Source: Pseudoneurospora amorphoporcata (taxonomy: Eukaryota; Ascomycota; Sordariomycetes; Sordariales; Sordariaceae). Taken from it: 64,000 nt of DNA. The position numbers were made by a program, and so were the translations under genes. Below are positions 1 through 13,400 of this stretch, piece by piece. How positions within the stretch are numbered: position 1 is the stretch's first letter; every line of letters starts with the position of its first letter. The notes beneath the pieces were generated by a model, which worked only from the letters and a program-made list of their open reading frames with translations, did not search any database and had not been told where the DNA came from. Where the stretch lies: NCBI GenBank assembly GCA_033297205.1, contig MU859123.1:62001-126000 (forward strand), in the 5' to 3' direction.

Positions 1-428
1 CTCCGTCTCCTTGAACTGCTTGAACGCATCAACCACGTTCCATCTCCGGGCGCGCAGGTATCGTCTGTGCACGGCATCCAATGGTCAGTCAACTTCTCCG
101 ATTCGATTTGTCGTCACCACAACCTCGATTGATTCCGTGCGATCCGAATCCTTGCATTGGCGCATTGCGGGTGGACTATGCAGTCGCAGTCGCAAGTCAC
201 GGCGCAACACCAATTGGTCCCGGGAAAGAGGTAGGAGGAAACCTACAGCAAAGTCTGATCGTCATGCGAAGCCAGCGGTCCCGGCTTATAATACCCCTTT
301 TCCGCCAGGTACGTCTTGAACCTTTCAAGCGCTTCCTGCTCTTCCGGCTTGAGGTGTCCCAAGTGACCATTGGGGTACCCAACTTGGGTGCCGCTAGCGG
401 CGGAGGCATCGGCGACTGAACCCGTCAT
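1..428 (-). CDS. Sec14-like CRAL-TRIO phosphatidylinositol-transfer protein, 5' end only
   Basis: Partial gene that continues beyond the left edge. Exon 1 is 428..247 and begins MTGSVADASAASG. A 182-bp intron (246..65, donor GTAGGT, acceptor CACAG) is followed by exon 2 from 64 to beyond position 1. The spliced protein reads through DDQTLL into RYLRARRWNVVDAFKQFKET, the helical CRAL-TRIO N-terminal domain that precedes the lipid-binding fold in Sec14 relatives. The upstream LKPEEQEALERFKTYLAEKG segment is the usual lead-in helix. Family members move phosphatidylinositol or phosphatidylcholine between membranes at the Golgi or plasma membrane; which paralogue this is cannot be decided, because the lipid pocket lies outside the window. 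The promoter should lie in 429-1661. The family call is fairly firm, the exact function is not. Confidence 0.82.
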
Positions 429-1661
429 GTTTGTTTTGTTGTGTTTGTCTGTGATTATAGTATCCTAGGTAGTGTATCCTGAAATTATTTCTTCTTTGTG
501 TCGCGTCGTATATCGTCAGTGTCTTTTTTTTCCTGCCGGAACCGTTATGCGCAAATTGGACCAGACCGACTTTGCCGTGATGTTCGTCCGATATGTAGAG
601 GCAAGTTGGGGAAACGGGCGTTTGGAGGTTGCCGTTCGGTTGGAGGTATGTATGTGGTGTCTAGTAATTATTTCTTGTGGTATACCGTATTAAGACCAAA
701 GCTTTTAAAAGAACCCGTCCGGAGGAAGCGGGAAGAGAGGTTGTATGTAGATCGTTTGTAAGAGATCTTCGAAAACACAAAGAGAAACAAAACTGAAGAG
801 ACCAGACGAACTAGTCTAGATGACAGAGAGACAGCAAGGCTCTTCTTAGTGTGCAGTAGCTTCAACGCCAGTAAGAAATACCGCTGACTGCAAAGCAAGA
901 CAAAAACGTCAGATCCGAGTAACAGCGAGAAAAGCCACTGACGCCAACGACGGGGGAGAAAAGAAACAAAAGAGAAAAAGTGATCTTCCTAGTGCGGTTT
1001 CGTCTCAGCGCTTACATACTTTTCTGCGGCGTCGGTTCCGATTCCCAGATCTAGGTAGGTACTTAGTAATTTCAAAGACTCCAACCATCCTCCGCCAGAG
1101 ATCCAGCAAACACCCCAGTGTCCCCCAACGACACGCCTGCGACGGCCGCTCCATGACCCTCCATGACCCGCTGACTGACCCGCCTTGGCCGCCGTGTCCG
1201 CCAATCCTGCAGGGTTCATGACTCCGCTGTGCCCCTGTCAGTCTCAGGCTCTCAGCTTTCGGGACATCAATAGACCCCGACGGACTACCGATGTCCGAGC
1301 TCGTCGGCATCTCCATCCCGAACAGTACAAAACAGGGAGTTGAGACATCAAGTGTTTGCACGCTCATTAGTTCACTATTCATCCATTATCAAAGGTAACT
1401 AAAAACTGAGACTACTATACGGGCCAAAAACACGGCACCAGCAAGCGCGCCAACTGTATCCCGTTTTTGAAAACCGCCAACAACCACCATGCCGAGCTCG
1501 ACCACTACCAATGCTATCATATCTAGTAAAAGCCGTGGCGGTCAAGAGAAGAGCGTCTCTCCTCCGCCTTGATACCATCTCAATATCTGTAATCGCTTCT
1601 TCAATCCTCTTCACAAAGCATTTCCGTTCCCCGCTTCCCCGGATGGCGCAGAAACGTAGCT
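429..1661. other. Intergenic: promoter of the Sec14-like gene and 3' flank of sec27
   Basis: Both neighbours are transcribed leftwards, so this 1.2 kb should hold the sec27 3' UTR (right side) and the Sec14-like promoter and 5' UTR (left side). Short open frames on both strands here show no recognisable motif. No RNA gene or repeat was seen. Confidence 0.6.
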
Positions 1662-4600
1662 CTACTCCTCCTCTGCCTCAACCTCCTTCTCTGCCTTCTC
1701 TTCCTGCTCCTCAGGTACCTCCTCTGCCGGCGACGACTCTTCTTGGGCCGCCTCGGCATCGATATCAATCAGGTTGCCAGCAGCAGGTCCTTCCTGCTCA
1801 AGTCTCAGGTACTCATCCCACTCGGGGAAGAGCTCCGAGTCCTCTCCAGGGACGCCCAACACCTTGGCAACACGGCCCTTCTTCTGCTTCTCCAGGCTCT
1901 CCTTCCAGGCTGCCACCAGTTCGGGTGTGAGACTGGGCTTGTATGTTTGGCTGAAAAGCACAGCCTCCGAAAGACGGTTGGTGTTCTTGAGGATCTCAAT
2001 GCAGCCCTCAACATCGCCGAGGAGCCACTTGGCGCTGAAGGCAACGTTGTGCGCCCCCGCCTCTGTAGCTTGCTCGGCGAGCTTGGCAAGACCTTCGCGG
2101 TCTGACGTCGAGCTGTAGACAAGCAACAACGAGCCGAGATCCTTCGCCTTGACGAAGCACTCGGTGGCAAGAGGCACGTCCCAAGCAGCGAGGCCGGCAT
2201 CACCAAGGGTCTTCCACTTGTGATCCGCATCAGTCTCCCGCGCAATGTCGAGGGCGATGTGGAGCTGACCAAGCGATAGCGCCAAATCGAACTTGTGCTC
2301 AGGGTCAGTTGCCACCTCAAGCGCGAGCTCCTTGTGACCCTGTCCCTCAAGGAAGCGGGCAATCTTATTGAGCTGGTCCTCAGGAATGGTTGGGAGTAGC
2401 TCGGCAGCCGTCTCCATATCCTCGCGAAGGACAAGAGTCTGATACTCCAAAACGGGGAGCGAGAGGGCGAAAGAGGTAACGTTAAGGTCCTTGTCGGTGA
2501 TGTAGACGCGGCCATCACGCTGGAGGTAACCCAAGATGTACATGGGCTTGTCGAAGTGGGCGATGGTGTAAGTCTGGTCACCAACCAAGTAGTTAAGACG
2601 GTTGGTGCTGTTAGTGTAGATCAGGACATCTCCCAGCCATTCCGCCGAACGGATGCTCTCGCTGATGTCGGTAACGACATCGAACGCAGTCTCAACACCA
2701 TCATCCTCGACAAGACCGGCCTGGACCGCCTCAGTATAGTTGTCCCTCGAGAACCTAAGGACGTAGGTGCTATCCTCGCAGGCGAGCGCAACCAGCTCGC
2801 CGCTCTCGCTCCAGTACACCTGCTTGGGCTCCACCTCAATGCGTCTGACAAGTCCACCCGTCCGCCAGTCGTAGAGGGAGATGCCGCCTTGACCCTTGAC
2901 ACCGAGGAGGACACCGCCGGTAAGACCATCGGCAGCGAAGGGGACGTCGAGACCGCCGACCTTGTTCTCGAAGTTCTTGAAGATCTTGACGCTGGTGGGA
3001 GACTCGCGGATGGCGAACTCGTTCGTGCTCGAGTACTCCTTGGAAGCCCACACAAAGTCGAGAGCTTGACCGAATGCCTTATTTCTCCAGGCGAGCGCGG
3101 TGTATACGATATACTCACCGTCGCCGCAAATAGCCGCGAAACGACCGTTGGGAGAGTGGATAAGACTCTGGGGATACACCTCAGCGGTTCCAAGCTCCTT
3201 GGTGGTGAGTGTGATAGGCTCGTTATCCTTGATATCGGCATCTAATTCCGTTAGCTTAGCACCACCCACGACACACCACTTTACACTTACCAGCACCCTT
3301 GATCACAGCTGAGACCACCTCGTTGTGCCTGGCCCACACAATCTTGCCGGAGCCATCCATCGACACAGCGGGCTCTTCCCGACCAAGCTTGATGACGACT
3401 GAACCATCGTCGAAACCAACAGCAATACCCTGCTTGCCCTTCTGATATGACACACACCAAGCGCGCTCCAGGCCGTAGTTTAGCGATTGCTCGAACCTAT
3501 AGGTGTTGGCGTTCCATATCCTTATCGTGCCCTACAGTAACGTTTAGTACTAGCCCGCTGGCAAATAGACAGGTATAATCTCGACATACGTCTTCCGAAC
3601 CAGAGATAATAATAGGAAGCTCTGGGTGGTAGCAGGCAAAGGACACATTGTTGGTGTGACCTTCAAGAGTGGCGATCAAGCTCTTGGTGGTATAGTCCCA
3701 CACTTTCACCGTGCGCTGTGCCAACAAGTCAGCTGAGAAGTTCTATGCGCCGGCAGATGTCGACGTAACTCACGTCATCAGAAGTTGTGAGAAGGTAGGG
3801 TTTGTCGCTGTGGGGATAATAGTCGACGTGGTTGACGCCCTTGGTCTCGTGCGCCTCAAGCTGGAAGTTGGGTGTGGATGAACCCAAGCTCCAGATCTTG
3901 ACTGTCCTGTCCAAACATGCCGAAGCAAAAGTGTTGGTATCTTTGGGGTTGATGGCGAGGGACATGACGTAGTCTGAAACTCCGTTAGCACGCGCGCTGC
4001 TTCTGCATCGAATCGGGCTGGTGGCGCCATACGTGAGTTGCCCTCGAATACCCGCACGTTCTTCCATCCCTTCTCCCAATCCCAAAGCTTGATCGTCATG
4101 TCATCACTAGCGGTAAGGACGAAGGGTTGTGTAGGATGGACGCAAATGGCTCTGATGTAGTCGGGATGCGCCTCGAAGGATGTGATCTTTTCGCTCGTGT
4201 TGTAGTTGTAGACTCGAATTTGGCTGCGATTCCAGGTCAGCCTCCCTGTCTAGCACTAGCGGTCCGGTGCCCGAAACCCAAGCTCCATGGCCAACATACA
4301 AGTCATCAGAACCGCAGATGATCCAGTTCTTTCGCGCAATGAAGCGACCAGCGCGGACGGGGACATCGGTAAGCTCGAAAGTTTTGACGATTTGTTGTGT
4401 CTCGTATGACCAGATATAGACGTGGCCGCTGTAGAGGGTCGCTAATAACCGAAGCAGTGTCAGAACTCAGGCCCTCCCTAGTTTATCGCGAGTCGAATAA
4501 TACGTACTCAGAATCCATGGCTCGGTAGGATGGAAGTCGATGCCCTTGACTCGCTGTGTGTAGGATATGGGTGAGCAGTGGGAACCTCAAATGCTGGAAG

Positions 4601-4686
4601 ACCCCTTGGTTACTGGAATCAGGGGTTCAAGACAGGTGACGAACCTCGGAGCGGGCAAACAACTGGCGCTGTAAGTGGACAGACAT
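1662..4686 (-). CDS. sec27: Coatomer subunit beta' (COPI coat, Sec27)
   Basis: Eight exons: 4686..4645, 4553..4508, 4441..4300, 4223..4033, 3973..3774, 3715..3590, 3531..3291, 3241..1662. They sum to 2568 nt and close in frame as an 855-aa protein, the usual length of fungal beta'-COP. The protein starts MSVHLQRQLFARSERVKGID and has an N-terminal WD40 propeller. Blades are visible as TTLYSGHVYIWSYE, TASDDMTIKLWDWEKGW, ASACLDRTVKIWSLG, TTSDDRTVKVWDY and SGSEDGTIRIWNANTYRFE. A second propeller and an alpha-solenoid follow in the large last exon, then an acidic Glu/Ala tail. Beta'-COP is part of the B-subcomplex of COPI and reads dilysine retrieval signals on Golgi-to-ER cargo. All seven introns lie in the first 40% of the coding region; the last 1.58 kb is uninterrupted. 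Orthology is inferred from overall likeness, without an alignment. Confidence 0.95.
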
Positions 4687-6166
4687 GTTAGCAGGTGTTT
4701 ATTGATGAGAACTGATCCAGTCAAAGACAGCTATGTGATGATGGACGTGTCGGCGCAATGGGCTGGCCGTCGAGGTGCCAGAACAGCAGGCGGAATAGGG
4801 GCAACTGCAAGATCCCAGGCGGGAGCTGAGGGAGGTGCAAGTGCGCCAGGTTGCAACATCCTGCTGTTCGAATGTCTCTCGGTGACACGGTCATGGTGGT
4901 GCAAGCACGAAGCCTGTGTGAACTTGCCTTGACATCCAGCCTCATGTTGGGGGAGTTTGGTGTGGGTGTGTGATGTGTGTTGTTTAACAAGTTGGAATTA
5001 GAGGACTGGGGCGGTCGTAACGGTTCTCGAGCTTCCAAGCTTCAGGTGGGGTGCGTGCTGGATGCTGGAGATGGTCCCTGACCGTACAAGAAGTCCGCCG
5101 TCGGGTTCGTCAGGGGGAAATCTATCGGGAGTCGTGTAATTGTCCTATTTGGTATATTATGTATCTGTCCGCCGGGGGGCCGTGGTTGGCGGTGCGAGGA
5201 TTCGGAGTAGAGGCTTCGGAGGCCTTGACAGTTTGATGCGACGGGCCGGAAATGACAACGGACGACGGTTGTAGAAGTGCCCGCCACGTATCTCGACCGG
5301 CCGCCTCCCACAATTGCGCGGCTGTGGTCTGCTCGCCGCTCGGGCCACTTTTCCCAGGCGGTCAAGTGGGTACAGCTGCCGGCCTGCTGTCCATGCGCCC
5401 GCCAGCTAGTTGTACTGCCTAAGGCAACTACCAACGACTTGGTAGATCTCTTGGCACCCCCTCACCGTCGTTGCATTCAGTGTTTGAAGCCATCACCATC
5501 ACCAGATCAAGTTCAAAGCCAGCCGCATTGGAGATCAGTCAAAAACAAAACAATTGCACCAACGCACCGATCGCTTGGAGGGTAACTCAATTCTACGCAT
5601 CACTGGAACTTACCACTTGCCAGCGTATTACGACGTACTAATGGCAAAGTTTGAAAAAGCCACAAACTCTCAGCAACGCGACATGGTGCGCGACTCATAA
5701 AGATCGCCCGTCATATAAATCCGTTGTGCTCGTCACCAGCAATCAATGACAAACTTAGACCACCACAACACGATCGCAAGCAATGATTAATTTGCAGGCG
5801 CTGCGCATGCCACAACATTATCTGAACACGGGCAGCAAATATGCGTGAGTACTTCTTAATTGACCTGAACTGTATCTATTAATGCGACACGCCTCTAGTG
5901 ATTGCGCGACAATGAAGAGAAAAGAAAACAAAAGCCTCTCGGGATGTCAACACAATCCCGGCTAAACCGCCATTGATCCCAGTCATAATGCTCCCTATCC
6001 ATATCCCAGAAAACAACCAAATCATACATGAACGCCAAATTCTCCGGATCCCGAGGGTCAGCGACCATCGTTGCCCTATTTCCAATTCGCTGAGTCTTCG
6101 CTCATTCATCATAAGACATGAAACAAAAATGGTTTAAAACACACAAGTTGACAGAAATGAATCCAT
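4687..6166. other. Intergenic: sec27 promoter side and mpdA 3' flank
   Basis: The left part (from 4687) is the 5' flank of the leftward sec27 gene; the right part is the 3' flank of the leftward mannitol-1-phosphate dehydrogenase gene. Open frames up to 130 codons occur on both strands between 5040 and 5590 but overlap one another, lack family motifs and have no supporting splice structure. No RNA gene was seen. Confidence 0.55.
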
Positions 6167-7441
6167 CTAGTCGTCTTGCGAGTCGGCCTGTACGCGCTGT
6201 ACAATCTCGACCACCTTAGGGAACAGCTTCTCGTTCTCGTTCAAGCCGCAGACCTGCTTGACGACGTCCTCAGGCTTGTTGTTCGCCATGATCTTGGCAA
6301 GTTCAGCCGACTCCTCGTCTCCCTCGACGTTCTGGAAGCGGAATGCCATCTCAGCGGCGTCGAGCAGAGCGCTGCAGTCCTTACCATGTTCGGCAAGCTC
6401 GGCTGCGGGGCCGATGAACCGCTCCTTGCGGGACAGCTTCCGCAATGGGGCACGGCCCACACGCTCGACGGCATCCTCCAGGTGAGGGTTGCTGATGCGC
6501 CTGACAATCTTGTCAACGTACTCGTTCTGGGCCTTCTCGTCGATGCCGTGCTTCTGCGTGATGAGATTGGCAGTGTTCTCGAGTGCCTTCTTGACTTCCC
6601 CGTGAATGTCCTTATCTTGGAGGGCATCATAGACAGTGCTCTTGCGGCGGATGTAACCGTGGTACGCGGCTGTCGCGTGGCCCGTGTTGACAGTGTAGAG
6701 CTTGCGCTCAATGTAGGGCAGCAGGTTGTCAACCCACATGATGCCCTTGATGTCTGGCGGCGACATGTCCTTGAAGGGAGTGCCGTCGACAACCCACTCA
6801 TAAAACTTCTCGAGCTTGACATCCAGACCAGCGTCGGGATCCTGGGCCGGTACAATGCGATCAATGGCCGAGTTGGCGAATCGTGCGCGCTTGTCATAGT
6901 CCGCCAACCGGCTCGGATCAGTGTTCTTGGGGTCCTTGATGTACTCGGCAAGCGTATCCGTCGCTCCGATGGCGTTCTCGCAGGCAATGACAGCCACTGG
7001 GGGCAGGTCCTCGGATCTGCGATCGATACCCTTGGCGATCACAGGGGCAATGAACTTGAGGATGTTAGGGCCGACGGAGCAGGTCACCACTTCAGCCGTG
7101 GAGATTTCCTGGATAAGCTCCTCCTCGTTGGTGCGGGAGTTGATGGCGCGGTAGTTTGTGATGGCCGATTCCTCTGTTCCCTCGCTTCCCACCTCGATGA
7201 CCTTGTACGAGGGGCTGGCATTGAGAGAGTCTATTAGGTCGCCGTTGACATCGGCGAAGATGACCTCGTATCCCGAGTTGTGGAGGAAGCAGGCAACGAA
7301 ACCACGGCCTAAAAGAAAGAAACGTCGAGGTTAGTATATGGGATCACGAAACCTGGGAGATGTTGGAAAAGATGGAAGGCACATACCAATGTTGCCAGCA
7401 CCAAAGTGCACCGCCTTCTTGGTATTACTTGTGGGAGCCAT
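6167..7441 (-). CDS. mpdA: Mannitol-1-phosphate 5-dehydrogenase
   Basis: Two exons, 7441..7387 and 7308..6167, separated by a 78-bp intron (donor GTATGT, acceptor TTTTAG); 398 aa, in frame. The N-terminus MAPTSNTKKAVHFGAGNIGR, followed by GF, carries the GxGNIGRG dinucleotide-binding loop, which is reconstituted only by splicing. NTGHATAAYHGY (about residues 220-231) is the conserved active-site block of the mannitol-1-phosphate/polyol dehydrogenase family. The enzyme interconverts fructose 6-phosphate and mannitol 1-phosphate with NAD(H) in the cytosol, the entry step of fungal mannitol formation. Length matches the family (about 390 aa). The start is set by the first ATG, which gives the canonical Rossmann N-terminus. 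No substrate-altering change is apparent. Confidence 0.95.
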
Positions 7442-10400
7442 GTTGACTAGTATTGGGGATCGAGGATGATTTGTGTTTGGTGTTTTGGTGTTTGAGGCTG
7501 GCTGTGGTGTGCCTGTGCTTGGGTGAAGAGAGTCGGAAAGATGATTTGGTGCAAGGGCAGAGCAAGAGTCTAATATGTCTAAAGGTCCCAACGCGGTGAC
7601 GTTGTGTTGATGGAAAGATGTGATGGGCGGAGGATATGGTTTAGTAGACTTGAAGATCAGAGAATGCTATAATCTAGAGACAAAGAAAGATCAGTGCAGG
7701 TAGATGAGGGGGACTCGATTCCTTTATACACATATCATCCAGTCGGTCATGACGATCCGGCCTGGCATACATATGCGCGCGTACCGTACCTTTGGCTGCC
7801 TTCAGTTCTGCCCAGCTATGTACATCACGCAGGGCCCTCGCCTTGTCCTCTCTTCATCGCTCTTTCTACTGTGCAAGATACGGAGAGGGCCAAGTGCGAG
7901 TGAGCTCGATACCCCGGTCCCGTTGTTTGAACAAGAAATGGCAAGTGTTAGGCTTGATTGTCCACATTGAGTGGGCCTGCGCGTATAAGTGACAATTCTG
8001 GTAGGTTGCTGGGACCTGGAGGTATAGTGTCGTCGGGTGTGGCTTGTCTCCTTGTCGACCGGGATGTTTGTAAGTTGCCAGTATCCACGGACGTTACGGT
8101 CCTCGCGGGCTACGGCCCGTTTGCGTAACGGACCAAGCGACCCTCCTCTGTCTCCTGAAAATCTTGATCATCATCGTGAATCAAGCCGGGACTGGACTGG
8201 ATTTCATTGAACAGAATATTGTTTGAAACCCCACAGAACCGTCAGTCTGCCCCACCATTAAAGATGTTGAGGTTCAATCGATGTTGCTAGCTGCGGCTTC
8301 CAGCCTCCGTTAAGGATACATGCATCGAATCCCACTCGTACTTGCCTCGAGGTACGTATTTCCATGCTCTCGCTTGACGAGACGCAGTTGACATGCCCTC
8401 GATGCCGGAAACAGAATGGACGCGTCTCAGACTCCAGTCCCGATTGTTCACGATTTGCTCAATGATAACGTATTAACGACAGGCTCAGGAGATGAGGTAT
8501 TCGAGCGAGCCAAATAAACCATGCCTTTGTATGCAGGGAGGGATATAGAACGGGCTCACGATGTCAGTCACTCATGTTTGGCCTATGGTTGACCGCAGAC
8601 AGTTTGAAGCCACTGCTTGTGACAATTCATGGTGAGGCAATCAACAAAAGAGCCACTCATACCTCGAGTACCACCTCCTTCTCAAATCGTGGTTGTGCGT
8701 CAACATCTCAAAGCCAGTGGTCACACACCCGATGGATGCCAAGAAGATTTAGGGTCTACTGGACCCTTTGGGTGTTATGCCCTGCAAGGCTTCTCGACCG
8801 GCATGTGGACGGTGTCGACGGTGTGGACGGACTTGCTGGCGACTGTTCTTTTTGGTACGTAAAACGGCCCTGATGCCGACGGAACATGCCCTGGTTTCTG
8901 AATGTTCGGTTGCAGCACCCAGTGCCGTCACGATGGCTTCGTTCTGTGGCCCAAAACAGGCATCATAAGTCGCGACGACTTGAGAATGGAACATAGGTGG
9001 GCTCGTGGGGGGACATGGTGTAGACCGGAGACAAAACGGCTGGACCCGTCTGCTGTGGCACCCAAGATGAGCCGCTTGAAGAGCAGAGTGACGCCAGCAA
9101 GCGGTCATTGTCAGCGTTCAGATATGTTGGACTGTTGGCCTTGAAAAACGGACAAAGACATCCTTGTCGCCGTCATCGATATCCACTCCAGGCATTCCAG
9201 ACATGTCATCAATTCTACCCTACATACCACCTCCGTTTGCTAAACCACCAAGCTCGAAGCTCACGATGCTGATCCAGAGTGCAAAACCATGTGGTTGCCA
9301 GGTCACTGAAAATGGCTCAGGTCGTTATCAGTGACGTCGAGGTTCTTGTGATTTTAATACACAACACCACCGGCTTTGTAAGCTTACTGCTGTGGTTCGC
9401 CAAAAACAGTGCCCCGTAATAATCCGGGTTGAATCGTTACTTTACCCTTCCTCTGGTTGTCGTATCGGGCCTTTGAGATTCAACCGGAAATCGAACAGCA
9501 TTCTGTAGCTTTGTTGACACGATATTTGCTACAATTTGCGGCCATCGGGTCTTCATGTGCCTGACGCTACGGCGTCACACCGTGGTTTTACACGAGGCCG
9601 TGGAGGCATCTCTCCGGCCCCGACCGACCGAACCCGACGACGGCGGACAAGAGGTGGGATTCTTGGCTTTCGTCATAAAGTCCACTCTTTTGTTCCTTTT
9701 GGTTGGATAAGATTGTCCCGTCGTTCCAGTAAAGTGGACTGCCTCTCTGTATCCAATGGAATAACGGCGGGGGTTAGCCCTTGGTGGACCCTTCCAGCAT
9801 TGCAGGGTCCACTATCTCCTGGGCCCCACTCTCCACCCACCAGAATCCCCAGCATGACGTGCGGCAAGAACGACCCAACGGTTGCGACTCCAACGCGACT
9901 GTCGATTGACATTGCGAGTTTCCCGCTATTTTGGAACTGAAAAAAGGTCCCAACACCGCACCACAACCCCCAAGTATCAGACCTTTTCCGGAAAACAGGC
10001 AAGAAGCGGTCAACAACTGGCAACTTGCGGCCCTCCTCCGCCTCTTGGTCTCACGATACTACTCCCACCACACCACACACACACTCTTCAACGGTGACGC
10101 CGGTCAATCATCCCCCCGAGTCAGCTCTCACCTCAGCCAGTCGCAGTCATGGTGGTTTCAAACCGCGACGACTTGCACGCGGTACTGTGTGTCTGATACA
10201 TCTACGCAGGGAAGAGATTCTCAAGATAGACAAACCGGAGTTCGATCACCACGCGTTCCCCAATATTACGGTAATCTGGCGCTCATCCGGATTTAACGAC
10301 GAGACATAAAGTCCCGTCTTCGACTGCCAGAATGAAGGCTGTGAATCGGAACCGTTGACCAACTGGAACACATGGAACTGTTCGGAGAAAAGGCCAAGCT

Positions 10401-13400
10401 TCGCCAGCAACATGTGTCCAGGGCAACGAGGCATCGAGGGTCCACGCCTCCACGGTACTGTAGTAGACCCCCCACCATCATCGATCGAACATTCACCACA
10501 CCCTCTTCAACCCTCTCTGTCACAAGCCTCCCGTTTCTCTCATCACAAGCTGTGTACGGTGGGACCACCAGGGGCTCGCATTTCACAGCATTTCACTTCA
10601 GGTACTCTTCACTCCTCACAGGGCCACAACTCACGATATCGATCAAAACGGCCCCCTTATCCCTACTTGCCTACCACCCTACCTGGCGCAGGCGATCAAT
10701 TTCCCCTTTCTCGCTACCCTGCATCCACGACATAGCAAGGATGCCAATCGCGAGATGCTGATGGAGATGATCAAGTCTCAAGTGGCTTCCGTTTGGCGGT
10801 GTTTTTGCTGTTTCCAGTCAAGTTATCCGTCTCTTTTGCATATACTCGGCTGCGGGAACCGCGCCCATTCATTCCATATTATGGCTAACAAACCATTCTA
10901 TAAATGGGCCATTGCAGACTCGCAAACTACCAGATCGTGTCAGGTCGGGTGCTTTACCTTGCTTACCCGTCGATCCTCAGGCCACTTTTGCATCTTAACC
11001 ACGTTGCCTAGTGGCATCTTGTTTCTTGTCCTTGGGGCTCTGTCAATCCATATCTCGTTTCGTTATCCGAACAAGATGGTGTGCGATTCCGAGACAGCGG
11101 CCAGAGCAAAGCAACCACCTGAAGCTCCAAGTCCGGTCACTTCACCATGTTCGGTCGACTCTGCCTTGTTTCTTCCCACGTCTACACAATATACCGTCAC
11201 AAGCTTGTGATGCTCGCAGTCTCGAGACCGTGTCTCCTGAGCCCATCTTACATCTGTCTGGTTTGAATTCCCCAAACACTTTGTTCATACGTTGCCTCAA
11301 TACTCCCTCGCTTGGTTATTTCGGCGTATCTTGTGTCAAGGTTGAACACGACACCGCCGGACAGGGACGGAATACGGTGGACGGCCCGCTGCTTCCATTC
11401 TATTCCCCGTTCTCCGCCGTTTTTTCATCTTTCGGGAGAATGCAGCGTACGAGCAGGACCCCAATGCCCCGAACCCTATCCAGATTCCATTCAGGGGCCT
11501 TTGTCCGACCAACACGGCCCCAGTGGACCCACATTGTCGGCCGGGCAGCCGCGTTGCCCGTCTCGCCGTCTCTCAAACGGTCCGAAACCAGCCTTCGCCA
11601 GCTTACTCTTACTATGTATCCGAATGGCACCCGAACCTGTCTCATCGGATAAACTGAATCCCATGTACCCGCTCGGTCTACAACCCATGGAAGTATTTGT
11701 GGCTGGTGCCGCACTTATCCCTGAAGTTGCCGGTTCCCCCCGACCAACGACTCTTTGGAGGCTTGGCTCTTGGATACGTTTCCCAGATTTGTCGACAGTC
11801 TGCCAGGTCCACCAGCTTCAAACATCAGAAGGGTTAGGCTGCGACGGAACGCCGGAAGGCTGTGGGATCTCATCGAGAGCATTGGCGATTTTGGCAGGGC
11901 TTGGGCTGGTTTCTTCAGCCTGGCGCCGTCTGATTTACCGCGAGGTTGACCAAGGCCCTATCCCTTTCTTTGTGGACTCTTTGTTCGAGCATCGCAGCCG
12001 CCTAAGGACCCTCCCAATCAATGCATACATCTTTGGCAAAACCACTGGTCTGCCTATTTATTCGCAACTCGCCTCGATGTTCTGGAACACACCACTCGCC
12101 AGTCACGATGGTTGCTTCAACGGTTGAAGTTGACCGGTGCGGGATAGAGTTTATGGAGCCAACGGACGCGCTACTACCCCGCAAATTGCTGATCCACCCC
12201 GGATTTACAACTTCCTATCTGTGGGGGAATGGGATCTTCTGGAGATCCAAGTGGATTTAAACCTCGCCGCTCAACCTGCTTCATTGGTGTGACGGAGCCG
12301 CACTGAAGAGGAGATATGCAAGCATGGTCTGACACGTGGAGGAAATCAAGTTCGATCTTGGATATGTTGGAATTTCAATGTTCTCCTCCTCAAATTACTT
12401 TGTAGCGTGTGGAAGGGTCACCCCTCTTTTCTTTCAGAAACATTGCAAAGCCACGCCGGCTGAACGGCCACGCTACGTTTTATGGCATGTGCTTTCAGCT
12501 ATTCTGCTGCTCAGGGCAGTACCAATAACGGTACTTTCAATGAGGCCTCCGAAAAGCATTCTGGAGAGGTATTTGGATATGCTTATCTCAAAATCAGCAA
12601 CTTCGTCAATCACCCGTCCTTTCCGCAGCCTTTCGTACACGCCAAGCCCCAATATATCGCAGTCCTCGCAATTGTATGCAAATTCCTCATATCATTGGTC
12701 TCTCTGCGCCGCCGCAGGTCTTTGAACTCCGCCGTACCGTTTTCGTGGCGTGATTCAAGAAGTTTGGGACGTGATAGCGTCAATCATCCTCAGGGGTATA
12801 TGCATTTGCGACGGATATCACGGCATATATTCCGTTTCTCTCAGCTTGGGGCCGTGCCTGGTGTTACTCTGCGATTTATACCTTTGCGTTGCGGAACATG
12901 GGACGAAACATTTGATCTCAACTTCATGTCAGTGGGTCAAGTGAAGGTCATCGCGATCTGCCTCTAGGGCATGACTGTCAATGGGAGTTGGTCAGATTTC
13001 CACTTCTACATGGGCTGCAGGAGGGTGCTTCACAACCTCTTGGGCTTGTCATCTTTGATATGTCTCGTGGAATCCTCTCCGCTGACGATCATTGATTCGG
13101 GTCGAAGATGCGGAGGCGGGAGAACACGATAGAGGGTAGGGAATGAGAAGAAACGGACACTTCCGGTGATATCTCCAAACATGTGGAGAGGCGCACGCAC
13201 TCTCTTATAAGATCATATGTAAGTTTTCTCCGCCTTATCACCATCACATGCGCTTACTGGAGAAGAAGTCTCTCTAGCATCGTGATGACATCACAAACTC
13301 GGCTCGCCGTTCTCCCCCCATGAAACAGAATCATCTCATGCTTTTGGTACGGGTGGTTGAGATCGAAGGCGAGAGGAGCTTGCTTTCCTAATCGTATTCA

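Noticed and set aside
6176..7237. 353-codon plus-strand frame opposite mannitol-1-phosphate dehydrogenase
   Set aside because: Antisense shadow; the minus strand carries clear catalytic motifs and a proper intron.
10068..10085. CA-rich run
   Set aside because: Too short and imperfect to call a microsatellite of interest.
11312..12127. 271-codon plus-strand frame in the gene-poor interval
   Set aside because: No motif, competes with overlapping frames of similar size, and its composition does not resemble known proteins.
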